From the NCBI RefSeq assembly GCF_017315945.1, contig NZ_JAFLWI010000002.1, forward strand, positions 248,001 through 312,000: a stretch of 64,000 bases of DNA, written 5' to 3'. The DNA comes from Candidatus Enterococcus courvalinii. Its GTDB lineage: Bacteria; Bacillota; Bacilli; Lactobacillales; Enterococcaceae. Of this stretch, positions 9,206-17,351 are shown in pieces (position 1 is the first letter of the stretch; every line of letters begins with the position of its first letter). A model generated the notes under the pieces. The model saw nothing but the letters and a program-made list of their open reading frames with translations. It searched no databases and was not told the DNA's origin. The translations under genes and the position numbers were made by a program.

Positions 9206-9261
9206 GACAAAAAACAGCAAGGAGCATACGAGGTAGTTCGTATCTTCTTTGCTGTTTTTTT
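9206..9261 (+). terminator. terminator of the ABC exporter operon
   Basis: AAAAAACAGCAA pairs with TTGCTGTTTTTTT. The long loop holds a further small stem (ATACGA / TCGTAT). Confidence 0.8.
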
Positions 9262-9640
9262 GTAAAATGAACGATAGCCCTCTCTACTAAGAGAAGGCTA
9301 TCTAACTAATCAATATTTATTATTCTAAAGTTGGTGGTGACTATTACTAACAATTAATTTTTCTCATTTAAACGATGTATTCCCTAACCTCTAATACATC
9401 CTTGTAACTCCAAGGTTACGCCAGTGCTGATTAAATTTCATCAAACAAATTAACAATTCGCGATAAAAATATTTTTCGTGTTAAAGACAATAATAGCAGG
9501 GAAGGACTTTAATAGCAAGAAATCCAATTCTAAATTAAAGAAAACTAAATAAATAAACGTACCAAAAAAGCACCTACTGTATTCATCCAGTAAGTGCTTT
9601 TAATGACTAGAACTGCAATCATTCATATGAGATATCTCTC
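9262..9640. other. intergenic stretch with no gene recognised
   Basis: It holds an inverted repeat (GATAGCC at about 9273 with GGCTATC at about 9293). At 9564-9602 there is a hairpin (AAAGCACCTACTG / CAGTAAGTGCTTT) whose T run lies on the reverse strand, which makes it the terminator for the small reverse-strand gene that follows. Between 9303 and 9563 I see AT-rich sequence without a convincing ORF, RNA or repeat. Confidence 0.6.
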
Positions 9641-9790
9641 CTATAGGGATTTTTTCAATTCTTGTACAGCTTGTTCAATCGTAACACCTGTAGCTACACG
9701 ATTTGCGTTGTCTTTATCAAAAACGATAAACAAATTCAAATCAGTATTTAAAGTAACACGATATTGTAAGTTTTTGTTATAGAATGTCAT
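9641..9790 (-). CDS. small hypothetical protein, 49 aa
   Basis: A short reverse-strand gene starting at 9790 with an AAAGGAG ribosome site 8 bases upstream, ending in TAG at 9641, with a hairpin terminator just beyond (9564-9602). The protein begins MTFYNKNLQYRVTLN and ends in an amphipathic helix, ATGVTIEQAVQELKKSL. The strand-then-helix pattern vaguely recalls the N-terminal half of HicB-like proteins, but it is too short to assign. It is believed real because ribosome site, stop and terminator agree. Confidence 0.6.
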   Translation of the reverse strand: MTFYNKNLQYRVTLNTDLNLFIVFDKDNANRVATGVTIEQAVQELKKSL

Positions 9791-9903
9791 AATTCATTCT
9801 CCTTTCTTAAATCTGAACGAAAGGCAACTACTACGTTGATAACGAAATTCCACAAGTAATGTAACATAAAAAGTAAAAAACCGCTAGTAAAAGGTTCTTT
9901 TAA

Positions 9904-10206
9904 TTACTTAGCGAGTTTTCTTTTTTCAATTTTGCTTGCGTCAAGAAACCAATAATCATGATAATCACCAACTAAAGCAGTGAAAGGAATAGGTGTTTTC
10001 CCTTGATCAAGTAATCTTTCTTCTAAATAATTTTTTAAGATCCACGGATCTTCGATTGCGGCTGGTTGCAATCGCAAAATAGCTTCGATTTTATCTGAAG
10101 TGGTTTTTAGATCGTCAGCAATTTCTTTAGTTGATAGATCTAGCAAAGAAAAGTTTGCTTGAAATTCATTAAGTGTATTTATTTGTTGTTGTTTGGTTAA
10201 AGACAT
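9904..10206 (-). CDS. DUF2316 family protein
   Basis: 100 residues from the ATG at 10206, which has an AAGGAG ribosome site. The frame is open further upstream, but that region encodes a hydrophobic run without a ribosome site and overlaps the promoter region. The stretch LSTKEIADDLKTTSDKIEAILRL resembles a helix-turn-helix. PWILKNYLEERLLDQGKTPIPFTALVGDYHDYWFLD is typical of DUF2316. Function unknown; DNA binding is possible. It is divergent from an ABC transporter operon. Confidence 0.8.
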   Translation of the reverse strand: MSLTKQQQINTLNEFQANFSLLDLSTKEIADDLKTTSDKIEAILRLQPAAIEDPWILKNYLEERLLDQGKTPIPFTALVGDYHDYWFLDASKIEKRKLAK

Positions 10207-10257
10207 CAGATCATCTCCTTGATTCAATAGAAGAAATGATAGTCCTAATGAATGGAA

Positions 10258-10278
10258 AACACAAGTAAAACTTGTGTT
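10258..10278. promoter_or_regulatory. inverted repeat between the DUF2316 and ABC genes
   Basis: AACACAAGT and ACTTGTGTT form 9-bp perfect arms around three A residues. No T run follows and no gene ends here, so it looks like an operator for the divergent pair, not a terminator. Confidence 0.4.
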
Positions 10279-10375
10279 GAAATGCAATTCACTATTGGAA
10301 AGCTCAACAATATGCAGTAAAGTAAAATTAGCGAGTAAACAAGTAAGACAAGAATAAAAAACTAAGAGGTGAACA

Positions 10376-11110
10376 ATGAAATTAGTATTGGAAAACATAA
10401 CAAAAAGTTTTGATGAAAAAGTAATTTTTGATGATGCTAGCTTTACCTTTGAAAAAGGGAAAATCTATGGTCTGCTAGGACGAAATGGTTCTGGGAAAAC
10501 AACTTTGTTTAATTGTATTTCAAAAAATCTATTACTTGATAATGGCACGATTGGTCTTGAAAAAAATGGCGTGCTCAACACGGACTATGACAACACGGAG
10601 ATTGGTTTTGTTTATACAATGCCACATTTACCAGCATTTATGACAGCATATGAATTTGTAAAGTTCTTTATTGATATCAACCAAGATCGGATTGAAGAAA
10701 TCAAACGACCAGAAACTTATCTGGATTCCGTTGGGATTGAACGGCAAGACCAACACCGTTTGTTAAAAGATTTTTCTCATGGCATGCAAAACAAAGTCCA
10801 GCTTTTAGTTTCACTTATGGTTCAACCACCTGTCTTATTATTAGACGAACCATTAACCTCTTTTGATGTGGTTGCTGCCCATGAGATGAAAGAGTTGATT
10901 TTAAAGATGAAATCAAACTCGGTTATTATTTTTTCCACTCATATTTTACAATTAGCACAAGACCTTTGTGACGAAATCGTGTTACTACATCACAAAAAAT
11001 TAATTGGTATCGAGTCCGCTAAGATCCATGATCAAGATTTTGAAGAGGAAATCATTGACCTATTATCTGATAGAGAAGAACAGGCTACTTTTACAAAGGA
11101 AGAGGCGTAG
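10376..11110 (+). CDS. ABC transporter ATP-binding protein
   Basis: 244 residues. Walker A is GRNGSGKTT (near residue 35), the signature region is DFSHGMQNKVQ, Walker B is VLLLDEPLTSFD and the switch His lies in FSTHIL. The ATG has an AGAGGTG ribosome site. It is followed after 3 bases by a large membrane protein, so the two form an ABC-2 type transporter. The substrate is unknown; such pairs move peptides, lipids or drugs. Confidence 0.9.
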   Translation: MKLVLENITKSFDEKVIFDDASFTFEKGKIYGLLGRNGSGKTTLFNCISKNLLLDNGTIGLEKNGVLNTDYDNTEIGFVYTMPHLPAFMTAYEFVKFFIDINQDRIEEIKRPETYLDSVGIERQDQHRLLKDFSHGMQNKVQLLVSLMVQPPVLLLDEPLTSFDVVAAHEMKELILKMKSNSVIIFSTHILQLAQDLCDEIVLLHHKKLIGIESAKIHDQDFEEEIIDLLSDREEQATFTKEEA

Positions 11111-11113
11111 TCT

Positions 11114-12757
11114 ATGAATCGGATGTTGGATTATTTGCGTGACTACTGGCAATTAGAGCAAGTTTCAGTCACTAAAAAGGTCAATGGTTTTGTTTTTTAT
11201 TTACGAAAAATACCTGTTATCGGAAAATTCATACCGACTAGTTTCTATCAAAATTATGAATTAAAACAGATTTTAACCGTTATTGGTTTGATAATGGAAA
11301 ATATCCGTAGCATTCTTGCAAAGTTTTTGTGGTTAGCACTTTATTATGGGGTTGCTCTATTATTGAGCGGAGAGAATTTATTTTCTGATAAAGCATTTAC
11401 TGGCCAAACTGGCAATCTTGGCTTATTTCTGTGGTTAATGATAGTGGTCGTTTTATTTAACTTTTATGATGGCTTCGTTATTTCAGGAGAGAAGCGGATT
11501 GTTGAATTTATTGAACAGTTCCAGCGTCCTAAGAAGAGGATCGTTCGTGGATATAAATTAACTGACAGCTTTATTCATGGGATAAGATATCTTCCTGCTG
11601 CCATTATTTATGGTTTCGTTATTGGAGAGCCAATTAAAGTAGCATGTTTCATTTTTTTAACGTATGTTGGTTCTCGCTGCTTTTATCTTTACTTAGGCAG
11701 AATGATTTTCACTTGGCACTTATCAAAACGTCAACGGCTGATTTTGGGTAGTGTAGTGACGGTTGCTGTTATTAGTAGTACAGTGATTCTTGTTTGGAAA
11801 GAATTAGCAGTGGCTTTATTATCTGTTTTCCTGTCTTGGACTGGAATCACGATATCCGTCGTTTTTCTCATTTACAGTTGCTATGCTTTATTCCACTTTA
11901 AAAAGGAAATAGACTACGTCTTTTATTGGAGCGAGATGACTACTTTGTCGAATGTTGCTAGCCAAGAACTTGCTTCTGGCAAAAGTTATCTTAGTGACGG
12001 ATTAGCAATGCAGAAAAAATTAGTGATGAACCAAGAAGAAAGATTTGCTCATTTAGATGGTAACCAATATCTGAATGCGTTACTATTTAGTCGATATCGT
12101 AAAATACTGAACCGTGCTTTTCGATTACGTGTATATACGATAACAGCTTCATTAATCGTCGTTATTATTCTCAGTTTTTTTGATGTTAGGGAATTCTTAA
12201 CTGAAAAAGAGATGACAAGAACGTTAAGTCTGCTGTTTTTTATCATGTATGTCATGAGTTTTGGAAAGAAAGTCGTCCAAATGGTCTTTGTCAACTGTGA
12301 CGTAGCGATGCTTTATTATCCGTTTTATCGTGAAGCAGGAACAATCATTCGTGGATTTAATTACCGTTTCAAACAGACTTTTTTCTACAATGGCTTATTA
12401 TCAGTCGGAATTTTCAGTGTTTATCTTCTGTTATCTGTACTTAACGGATTCTTTTTATCTTGGACTTTTTTTGGCGTTTTAGCTTTGCTATTACTTGCAT
12501 TATCTGCATTATTTTCATTTCATGAATTATTTGTCTATTATCTGATTCAACCATTCACTAGTGAGATGGAAGTGGTCAGTCCGCTATATAAAATTATTGC
12601 CGTAATATTTTATTGGATAGCTTATGGAAATTTGCAATTAAAAGTATCAGGATTCTTTTATGCAATCATCGTGTCGGTAGCTTGCTTACTATATGTAGGG
12701 ATTGGCTTCTTAGTCATTTATAAAAAAGCACCTAAAACATTCAGAATTAAAGATTAA
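11114..12757 (+). CDS. ABC transporter membrane subunit (large, YthQ/EcsB-like)
   Basis: 547 residues with about ten hydrophobic segments and no ATPase domain. It begins 3 bases after the stop of the ATP-binding gene, so it is the partner permease. The cytoplasmic stretch at about residues 265-325 separates two membrane halves. Overall form is like the large permeases of YthPQ/EcsAB-type systems, but I cannot assign it to a subfamily with certainty and the substrate is unknown. Confidence 0.75.
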   Translation: MNRMLDYLRDYWQLEQVSVTKKVNGFVFYLRKIPVIGKFIPTSFYQNYELKQILTVIGLIMENIRSILAKFLWLALYYGVALLLSGENLFSDKAFTGQTGNLGLFLWLMIVVVLFNFYDGFVISGEKRIVEFIEQFQRPKKRIVRGYKLTDSFIHGIRYLPAAIIYGFVIGEPIKVACFIFLTYVGSRCFYLYLGRMIFTWHLSKRQRLILGSVVTVAVISSTVILVWKELAVALLSVFLSWTGITISVVFLIYSCYALFHFKKEIDYVFYWSEMTTLSNVASQELASGKSYLSDGLAMQKKLVMNQEERFAHLDGNQYLNALLFSRYRKILNRAFRLRVYTITASLIVVIILSFFDVREFLTEKEMTRTLSLLFFIMYVMSFGKKVVQMVFVNCDVAMLYYPFYREAGTIIRGFNYRFKQTFFYNGLLSVGIFSVYLLLSVLNGFFLSWTFFGVLALLLLALSALFSFHELFVYYLIQPFTSEMEVVSPLYKIIAVIFYWIAYGNLQLKVSGFFYAIIVSVACLLYVGIGFLVIYKKAPKTFRIKD

Positions 12758-12789
12758 TCCCAATAGAAATAAATTTATGAGCAAAGAGG

Positions 12790-12943
12790 TTGCTTTTGGT
12801 TAGTGCTCATGGTATAGTAAACAAGTAATTTATTTTGAAACGTAATTTGAGCTGTATGGCACATTATACAAAACTCCTTTTGCTTATCAACAATTAATTG
12901 CAACAAAAAACGTACTTGATACGTAATTAGGAGGAACTATAAT
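12790..12943 (+). promoter_or_regulatory. promoter and long leader of the cold shock gene
   Basis: A -35 TTGCTT (12790-12795) and -10 TATAGT (12813-12818) are spaced by 17 bases. Transcription would start near 12825, giving a leader of about 120 bases. Long structured leaders are usual for cold-inducible csp genes. The leader ends in the ribosome site AGGAGG. Confidence 0.7.
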
Positions 12944-13144
12944 ATGAATAACGGTACAGTAAAATGGTTTAACGCAGACAAAGGTTTTGGATTTATCACT
13001 GGTGAAGATGGAAATGACTTATTTGCACATTTCTCAGCTATCCAAGGCGAAGGTTTCAAAACTTTAGAAGAAGGTCAATCTGTGACTTTTGATATCGAAG
13101 AAGGTCAACGTGGACCTCAAGCAACTAACATTGTAAAAGCTTAA
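12944..13144 (+). CDS. cold shock protein CspA family
   Basis: A 66-residue single-stranded nucleic acid chaperone. RNP1 (KGFGFI) and RNP2 (DLFAHF) are both present, and the length is standard for the family. An AGGAGG ribosome site precedes the ATG, and a strong terminator follows at 13162-13188, so the gene is monocistronic. Its own promoter and about 120-base leader suggest cold or growth-phase control at the RNA level. Enterococci carry several csp paralogues, so I give no specific letter. Confidence 0.96.
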   Translation: MNNGTVKWFNADKGFGFITGEDGNDLFAHFSAIQGEGFKTLEEGQSVTFDIEEGQRGPQATNIVKA

Positions 13145-13161
13145 TTATTACATTGACTGTT

Positions 13162-13188
13162 AACCGTCTCATTTGAGACGGTTTTTTT
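13162..13188 (+). terminator. terminator of the cold shock gene
   Basis: AACCGTCTC pairs with GAGACGGTT, followed by a T run. Confidence 0.9.
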
Positions 13189-13424
13189 GTGTCTTGATTT
13201 TGGTCGAATGTTTTTTCAATCTACTAAAAAAGCAGGGCTTTACAACGTATTATTTATGGCAACATTTACTTTCTTGAACAATCTATATTTTTCACCATTA
13301 ATTGCGCTTTTTTTATAATAACTTATGTTTTTTTGTTATAATGGATATGGCTCAAAATAGTTATCTACAATTGAAAGCAATTTGAATAAAACGGTTGTAG
13401 TTCGGGAAATAGGGGGAGAATATT

Positions 13425-14720
13425 TTGGGAATACCTAGTTTCGTCATTTTGGCTATGATCGTTGGACAGTTAGCAAGCATGTTATTTGTCTTAGGCTATT
13501 TCAATGATGAATTAACAAATAAAAAATATCTATTGTTTTGTATTGGGATCATGATAGTCTATGTGCTCACATATATGAAGTTAGATGTGGTTTCAACCGG
13601 AATGTTATGGCTCTACATGTGTGGTATTCTATTGTACTTTCGACGTGGCTATTATTGGTCTTTCTTTTCGTCATCCTTGTCGATTTTGTTGTATATTTTT
13701 GCTGATAATTTATTCGCTACTGGTTTGTACCTGGCAGGACTTGATTATGATAATCAAGTAAATCAAATTCTTCGTTTAACAATTAATACACTTATCTACT
13801 TTTTGTTAGCTTGGATATTCAAAAAAATTATTATCAAAAAATATTTGAGTAATGATCTAATCTTGAAAGTTAGTACAACCATCGTAACATTGACGTTTAT
13901 GATGTACTTTTCTCTAATCGTAATTGATCGTTATCCATCATTAAATGAGTATTTTGGACACGCAAATGCATTTTTTATTGTTCTGTATGGAATATTATCT
14001 GCTTTGATTTGTTTTTCAATTATCTTCATCAAGCAGGCTGAATATGAGGCAAGAGAGCAGAGAAACCGAATGAATTATCTGATTGACTATAGTGAACAAA
14101 TTGAAAAAAATTATTCAGAACTTAGAAAGTTTAAACATGATTATAAAAACATCCTGATTTCCTTAGAAGATTATATCGAAAATGATGATGTAGCTGGTCT
14201 TAAAAATTATTTTTACTCCAGTATCAAGGGAACTGGGACAATCTTTGATCAAGAAATCTTGAAAATGGCTTCCGTTAGTCATTTAGAAATTCGCGAAATC
14301 AAAAGTATTATTATCAGCAAATTGTATAATGCATATGAGCAAGGAATTCACGTCAATATCCATGTGCCAAAAACAATTGACAAAGTCTCAATTCCATCGC
14401 TGATTCTAGTTCGGATGCTGGGGATTATTTTAGACAATGCGATTGAAGAATCACAAAATGTTAACGACCCCGAAATTGAATTAACAGCAACTATTCATAA
14501 TCAGGCTTGTTTGTTTATCATTAGCAATCACTGTCGAAAGGAAATTCCTAAGCTACATGTGTTGAAACAAGCAAATTTTTCTACCAAAGCACAAAACCGC
14601 GGAATTGGTTTAACAAACTTAGATGAAATGGTCCAAGCCCAACCAAATGTGTATTTAGAAACAAAAATTGAAAATAATCAATTCATTCAAATCATTACGA
14701 TTTTTGACAAATTGAAATAA
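13425..14720 (+). CDS. AgrC/FsrC-like sensor histidine kinase (HPK10)
   Basis: 431 residues starting at a TTG (13425) with an AGGGGGAG ribosome site 8 bases upstream. About six N-terminal membrane helices (residues 1-205) form the peptide sensor, followed by a coiled linker (QRNRMNYLIDYSEQIEKNYSELRKF). The phospho-acceptor is H238 in FKHDYKN. The N box is ILDNAIEES and a GIGLTNL G box is seen. This layout is that of AgrC-type receptors of cyclic peptides. It precedes a peptide gene, a LytTR response regulator and an AgrB-like protease. Its promoter has a -10 TATAAT at 13337 but lacks the 21-bp repeat boxes found before agrD and agrB, so it may be constitutive. Confidence 0.9.
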   Translation: MGIPSFVILAMIVGQLASMLFVLGYFNDELTNKKYLLFCIGIMIVYVLTYMKLDVVSTGMLWLYMCGILLYFRRGYYWSFFSSSLSILLYIFADNLFATGLYLAGLDYDNQVNQILRLTINTLIYFLLAWIFKKIIIKKYLSNDLILKVSTTIVTLTFMMYFSLIVIDRYPSLNEYFGHANAFFIVLYGILSALICFSIIFIKQAEYEAREQRNRMNYLIDYSEQIEKNYSELRKFKHDYKNILISLEDYIENDDVAGLKNYFYSSIKGTGTIFDQEILKMASVSHLEIREIKSIIISKLYNAYEQGIHVNIHVPKTIDKVSIPSLILVRMLGIILDNAIEESQNVNDPEIELTATIHNQACLFIISNHCRKEIPKLHVLKQANFSTKAQNRGIGLTNLDEMVQAQPNVYLETKIENNQFIQIITIFDKLK

Positions 14721-14726
14721 ATGAGT

Positions 14727-14801
14727 CAAAAGTGCGCACTTTTTCTTAAATAAGGAGCACTTTTGATTGTTTAAGGTCTATATCGCTTTTCTTATTATAA
14801 T
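14727..14801 (+). promoter_or_regulatory. peptide-gene promoter with two 21-bp-spaced LytTR-type boxes
   Basis: GCACTTTTTCTT (from 14736) and GCACTTTTGATT (from 14757) are direct repeats exactly 21 bases apart. An inverted copy, CAAAAGTGC (14727-14735), abuts the first. The -10 TATAAT is at 14796-14801, there is no good -35, and the second box reaches into the -35 region. This is the usual geometry for a LytTR activator such as AgrA. The inverted copy could also form an RNA hairpin ending the kinase transcript. Confidence 0.75.
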
Positions 14802-14861
14802 TTCTATAGAGTAGTAGCATAGTATGCTATTACTGACTATTGAATTAGGGGTGGAGAAGAC

Positions 14862-15017
14862 ATGAAAAAATTTTCAAATGTTAAGATTCAAATGTTAAGT
14901 ATGGTATCTGCTGTTGCATTGGTTGCCTATGAGCTAGTTTCTACAAGTAGTATTTGCTTATTAGCTACTTACGAACCAAAAATGCCTGAAGCTTTGAAAA
15001 ATGAAATGGAAAAATAA
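14862..15017 (+). CDS. AgrD/LamD-like autoinducer peptide precursor
   Basis: A 51-residue precursor with a GGGGTGGAG ribosome site. It has the three AgrD parts: an amphipathic leader (MKKFSNVKIQMLSMVSAVAL), a core with a single Cys (TSSICLLATY, C32), and an acidic recognition tail (EPKMPEALKNEMEK). Aligning the tail on the VPKEL block of S. aureus AgrD and the KIPDEL block of L. plantarum LamD places the cut after T36. The predicted signal is therefore a CLLAT thiolactone ring with an unknown N-terminal tail; a six-residue ring ending at Y37 is the alternative. The gene lies between kinase and response regulator genes and has its own promoter and terminator. Confidence 0.85.
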   Translation: MKKFSNVKIQMLSMVSAVALVAYELVSTSSICLLATYEPKMPEALKNEMEK

Positions 15018-15074
15018 TTACCTTTAATAGCTTTTACCAATGGGTGAATAGCTTTTATTCGTAATTGTTTTATC

Positions 15075-15114
15075 GACATAGCATTGTCAACTGACAGTGT
15101 TATGTCTTTTTTTA
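15075..15114 (+). terminator. terminator of the peptide gene
   Basis: A near-perfect hairpin from GACATAGCATTGTCA paired with TGACAGTGTTATGTC is followed by a run of T residues. It makes the peptide gene a separate short transcript. Confidence 0.85.
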
Positions 15115-15329
15115 TGAGCTTTTGATTGGTATTTGTTAAGCATTTTTTGTTACAGGTTGTCTTTTTCAAAATAGCGTTTACTATGAAAGTAGAACAATTG
15201 AACTATTTGAGAAGTATTTCACAAAATAAATCAAAACTATGATACAATAACCTACCCAAGGCTATAAAATTTGGGCGTTTCGCTTAACAATAAAGCGGTA
15301 AAAATGATAGATAAAGTGGGGCGATAGCT

Positions 15330-16067
15330 GTGTTGAAAATCTTTGTTTGTGATGATGAAACAGTTCATAGAAATCGAATTACCAAAATTGTAAAAAACTA
15401 TCTAATGATGATGGATTATGATATAGAATTTGCCATGGAGACATCTGATCCTAATGATGTCTTGAATTTTATTCGTAAGGAACGAACAGAAGGACTCTAT
15501 TTTTTAGACATCGACCTTAATGCCGAAATGAATGGGATTATGTTAGGTGCAAAAATCCGTGAATATGATCCAACTGCTAAAATTGTTTTTATAACTTCTT
15601 ATAGCGATATGGCTTATTTAACTTTTGTTTACAAAGTAGAAGCTATGGATTACTTAGTAAAAGACGATTTTGAAGAACTACAGAAAAAAGTGATTAGTTG
15701 TATCGACACTGCGATGCAACGTTATATGAATACAGAACTTCCTAGTCGTGAACAGATTCGGATCAAAAGTGGCGTGCTGGACATCAAATTATTCGTAGAC
15801 GAAATTTTATTTTTTGAATCAAGCCAAACACCGCATAAACTGATTATTCATTTAGATAACAGAATGGTGGAATATACAGGGAAGATCAAAGACGTGGAGA
15901 AATTCAGTCAATCATTTTATCGTTGTCACCAATCTTATGTAGTAAATGTAAATAATATCAGTCGTATTGACAAAAAAGAACGTATCATTACAATGGTCAA
16001 TGATGAAGAATGTCTGGTGTCCACTCGTCACTTAAAAAAATTAGTTGATCGTTTTAATCAAAAATAA
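15330..16067 (+). CDS. AgrA-like response regulator with LytTR DNA-binding domain
   Basis: 245 residues from a GTG at 15330, with a weak GTGGGGCG ribosome site. The receiver domain has the acidic pair D8/D9, the phospho-acceptor D60 in YFLDIDL and K109-type conserved positions downstream. A LytTR domain fills about residues 140-240 (FFESSQTPHKLIIHL, FYRCHQSYVVNVNNI). LytTR proteins bind two direct repeats about 21 bases apart, which is what precedes the peptide and protease genes here. A -10 TACAAT at 15243 lacks a good -35 and lacks those repeats. Confidence 0.92.
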   Translation: MLKIFVCDDETVHRNRITKIVKNYLMMMDYDIEFAMETSDPNDVLNFIRKERTEGLYFLDIDLNAEMNGIMLGAKIREYDPTAKIVFITSYSDMAYLTFVYKVEAMDYLVKDDFEELQKKVISCIDTAMQRYMNTELPSREQIRIKSGVLDIKLFVDEILFFESSQTPHKLIIHLDNRMVEYTGKIKDVEKFSQSFYRCHQSYVVNVNNISRIDKKERIITMVNDEECLVSTRHLKKLVDRFNQK

Positions 16068-16072
16068 ATCTA

Positions 16073-16138
16073 ACGCTTTTGCTGAAATAACTAGCACTTA
16101 TGACTTTGCTTTCTCTCACTTTCAACTCCTTATATAAT
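16073..16138 (+). promoter_or_regulatory. agrB-like promoter with the same 21-bp-spaced boxes
   Basis: ACGCTTTTGCTG (from 16073) and GCACTTATGACT (from 16094) are related repeats 21 bases apart. The -10 TATAAT is at 16133-16138. The central C of the second box is 36 bases before the -10, exactly the distance seen at the peptide promoter. This points to co-regulation by the LytTR response regulator. Confidence 0.7.
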
Positions 16139-16160
16139 CAAGGTCAGGGGAGATGAAAAT

Positions 16161-16736
16161 ATGACAAATGAATATGTTTCGCTAGAAGAGAAAATCGCAA
16201 AGAACTTAAGTCAAAAACTCGGCTCAAGTTTAAACCTTTCTGAACTTGAAACTGCAAAAATCGAGTATGGTCTTTCGACATTACTTGTTGAATTAATTAA
16301 ACTTGTCTTTATTTATGCTGTTGCAGCATTCTTAAAAATTGTTCCAGCTGTAATTGTTACTCATGTGACATTTTTCGCCATTCGCCGAAATTCTTATGGC
16401 TATCACGCAAGCAAAAGTTGGTTATGCACGATCCAAAGTATCTTTTTATTGGTGATTGTGCCATTCATTGCTATCTTTTTTGATATCACCATTGGTAGAC
16501 TTGCCTTTTTAAGCGCCGCGGCATTCTTGACAGTGATCATCGGAATCAAAGGACCAGCAATCGATCCTAGACGTCTAAAGGCAGGAATTGAGAAAACACG
16601 GATGAAAGCAATCGTTGTCAGTGTAGTAATTTTATTCATTGGTGTAGCGATTCCTAGTGATTTTTATCGAATGTGCATCCTATTAGGAATGACTAGTGCA
16701 ACCATTCTTTTATTCATCAAAGTTAAAGAGCAGTAA
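16161..16736 (+). CDS. AgrB-like peptide-processing membrane protease
   Basis: 191 residues, the usual AgrB size. The catalytic pair is H82 and C89 in RRNSYGYHASKSWLC, with the same seven-residue spacing as H77/C84 of S. aureus AgrB. Several hydrophobic segments follow. It would remove the acidic tail of the 51-residue precursor and cyclise the core at the membrane. It is the last gene of the locus, whereas in agr and lam operons B comes first. An AGGGGAG ribosome site precedes the ATG. Confidence 0.93.
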   Translation: MTNEYVSLEEKIAKNLSQKLGSSLNLSELETAKIEYGLSTLLVELIKLVFIYAVAAFLKIVPAVIVTHVTFFAIRRNSYGYHASKSWLCTIQSIFLLVIVPFIAIFFDITIGRLAFLSAAAFLTVIIGIKGPAIDPRRLKAGIEKTRMKAIVVSVVILFIGVAIPSDFYRMCILLGMTSATILLFIKVKEQ

Positions 16737-16740
16737 TTTA

Positions 16741-16779
16741 AAAAGTTACCTTTCAAAATGAGAGGTAGCTTTTTTCTTT
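16741..16779 (+). terminator. terminator of the agr-like locus
   Basis: AAAAGTTACCT / AGGTAGCTTTTTT hairpin with a T run directly after the agrB-like gene. Confidence 0.8.
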
Positions 16780-16894
16780 TCTAAAAATTCTAGTTGTGTT
16801 TAACTCAAGACAAATAAATTGCAATTTAATTTCATTCCGGCTATTATTATCTCGAATTAGAGATATTTGTCATTAAGAAAAAGGAGGTGGGAAA

Positions 16895-17317
16895 ATGGAA
16901 AAAACAACTCAGGCATTAAATGCGTTTATTGGTTTATTACGTGTAAGTGGACAACTAGAAGCTGTAGTGAAAAAAGACGTTAAAAATTATGGATTGAATA
17001 TTACCGAATTTTCCGTACTTGAGTTTCTTTACCACAAGGGAAAGCAAACACCACAAACAATCCAAGAGCGGATTTTGATTGCTAGCAGTAGTACTACCTA
17101 TGTGATTGATAAATTGGTCGCAAAAGGTTTAGCCGAGCGCAAAACGAATCAAGCGGATCGGCGTGAAACATATGTTGCGATTACCGATTCAGGCTGTCAA
17201 CTAATGGCTGAAATTTTCCCACAACACGCGGCAACAATTGGTCGATGTTTCGAGGATTTTGAATTAGACGAATTATTGCAACTAGAAAAATTATTAAAAA
17301 AAGTAAAAGATAACTGA
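16895..17317 (+). CDS. MarR-family regulator (MhqR-like)
   Basis: 140 residues with the winged helix of MarR proteins (PQTIQERILIASSSTTYVIDKLVAKGLAERKTNQADRRETYVAIT). A strong AAGGAGGTGGG ribosome site precedes it. It leads an operon of two glyoxalase-fold proteins, a flavin-reductase-like protein and a small DUF4649 protein. That composition resembles the MhqR-controlled quinone and electrophile response of Bacillus, so repression relieved by quinones is plausible but not shown by the sequence. Confidence 0.88.
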   Translation: MEKTTQALNAFIGLLRVSGQLEAVVKKDVKNYGLNITEFSVLEFLYHKGKQTPQTIQERILIASSSTTYVIDKLVAKGLAERKTNQADRRETYVAITDSGCQLMAEIFPQHAATIGRCFEDFELDELLQLEKLLKKVKDN

Positions 17318-17351
17318 CAATAAATAAAACTATGAAATGAGGAGATTTAAA

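Noticed and set aside
10207-10398. N-terminal extension of the DUF2316 frame
   Set aside because: It crosses the divergent promoter region and the start of the ABC gene, with no ribosome site; the ATG at 10206 has AAGGAG.
14728-14743. Palindrome AAAAGTGCGCACTTTT read as a simple terminator of the kinase gene
   Set aside because: No T run follows beyond five bases, and its halves match the boxes of the peptide and protease promoters at fixed 21-bp spacing, so a protein-binding role explains it better. A dual role remains possible.
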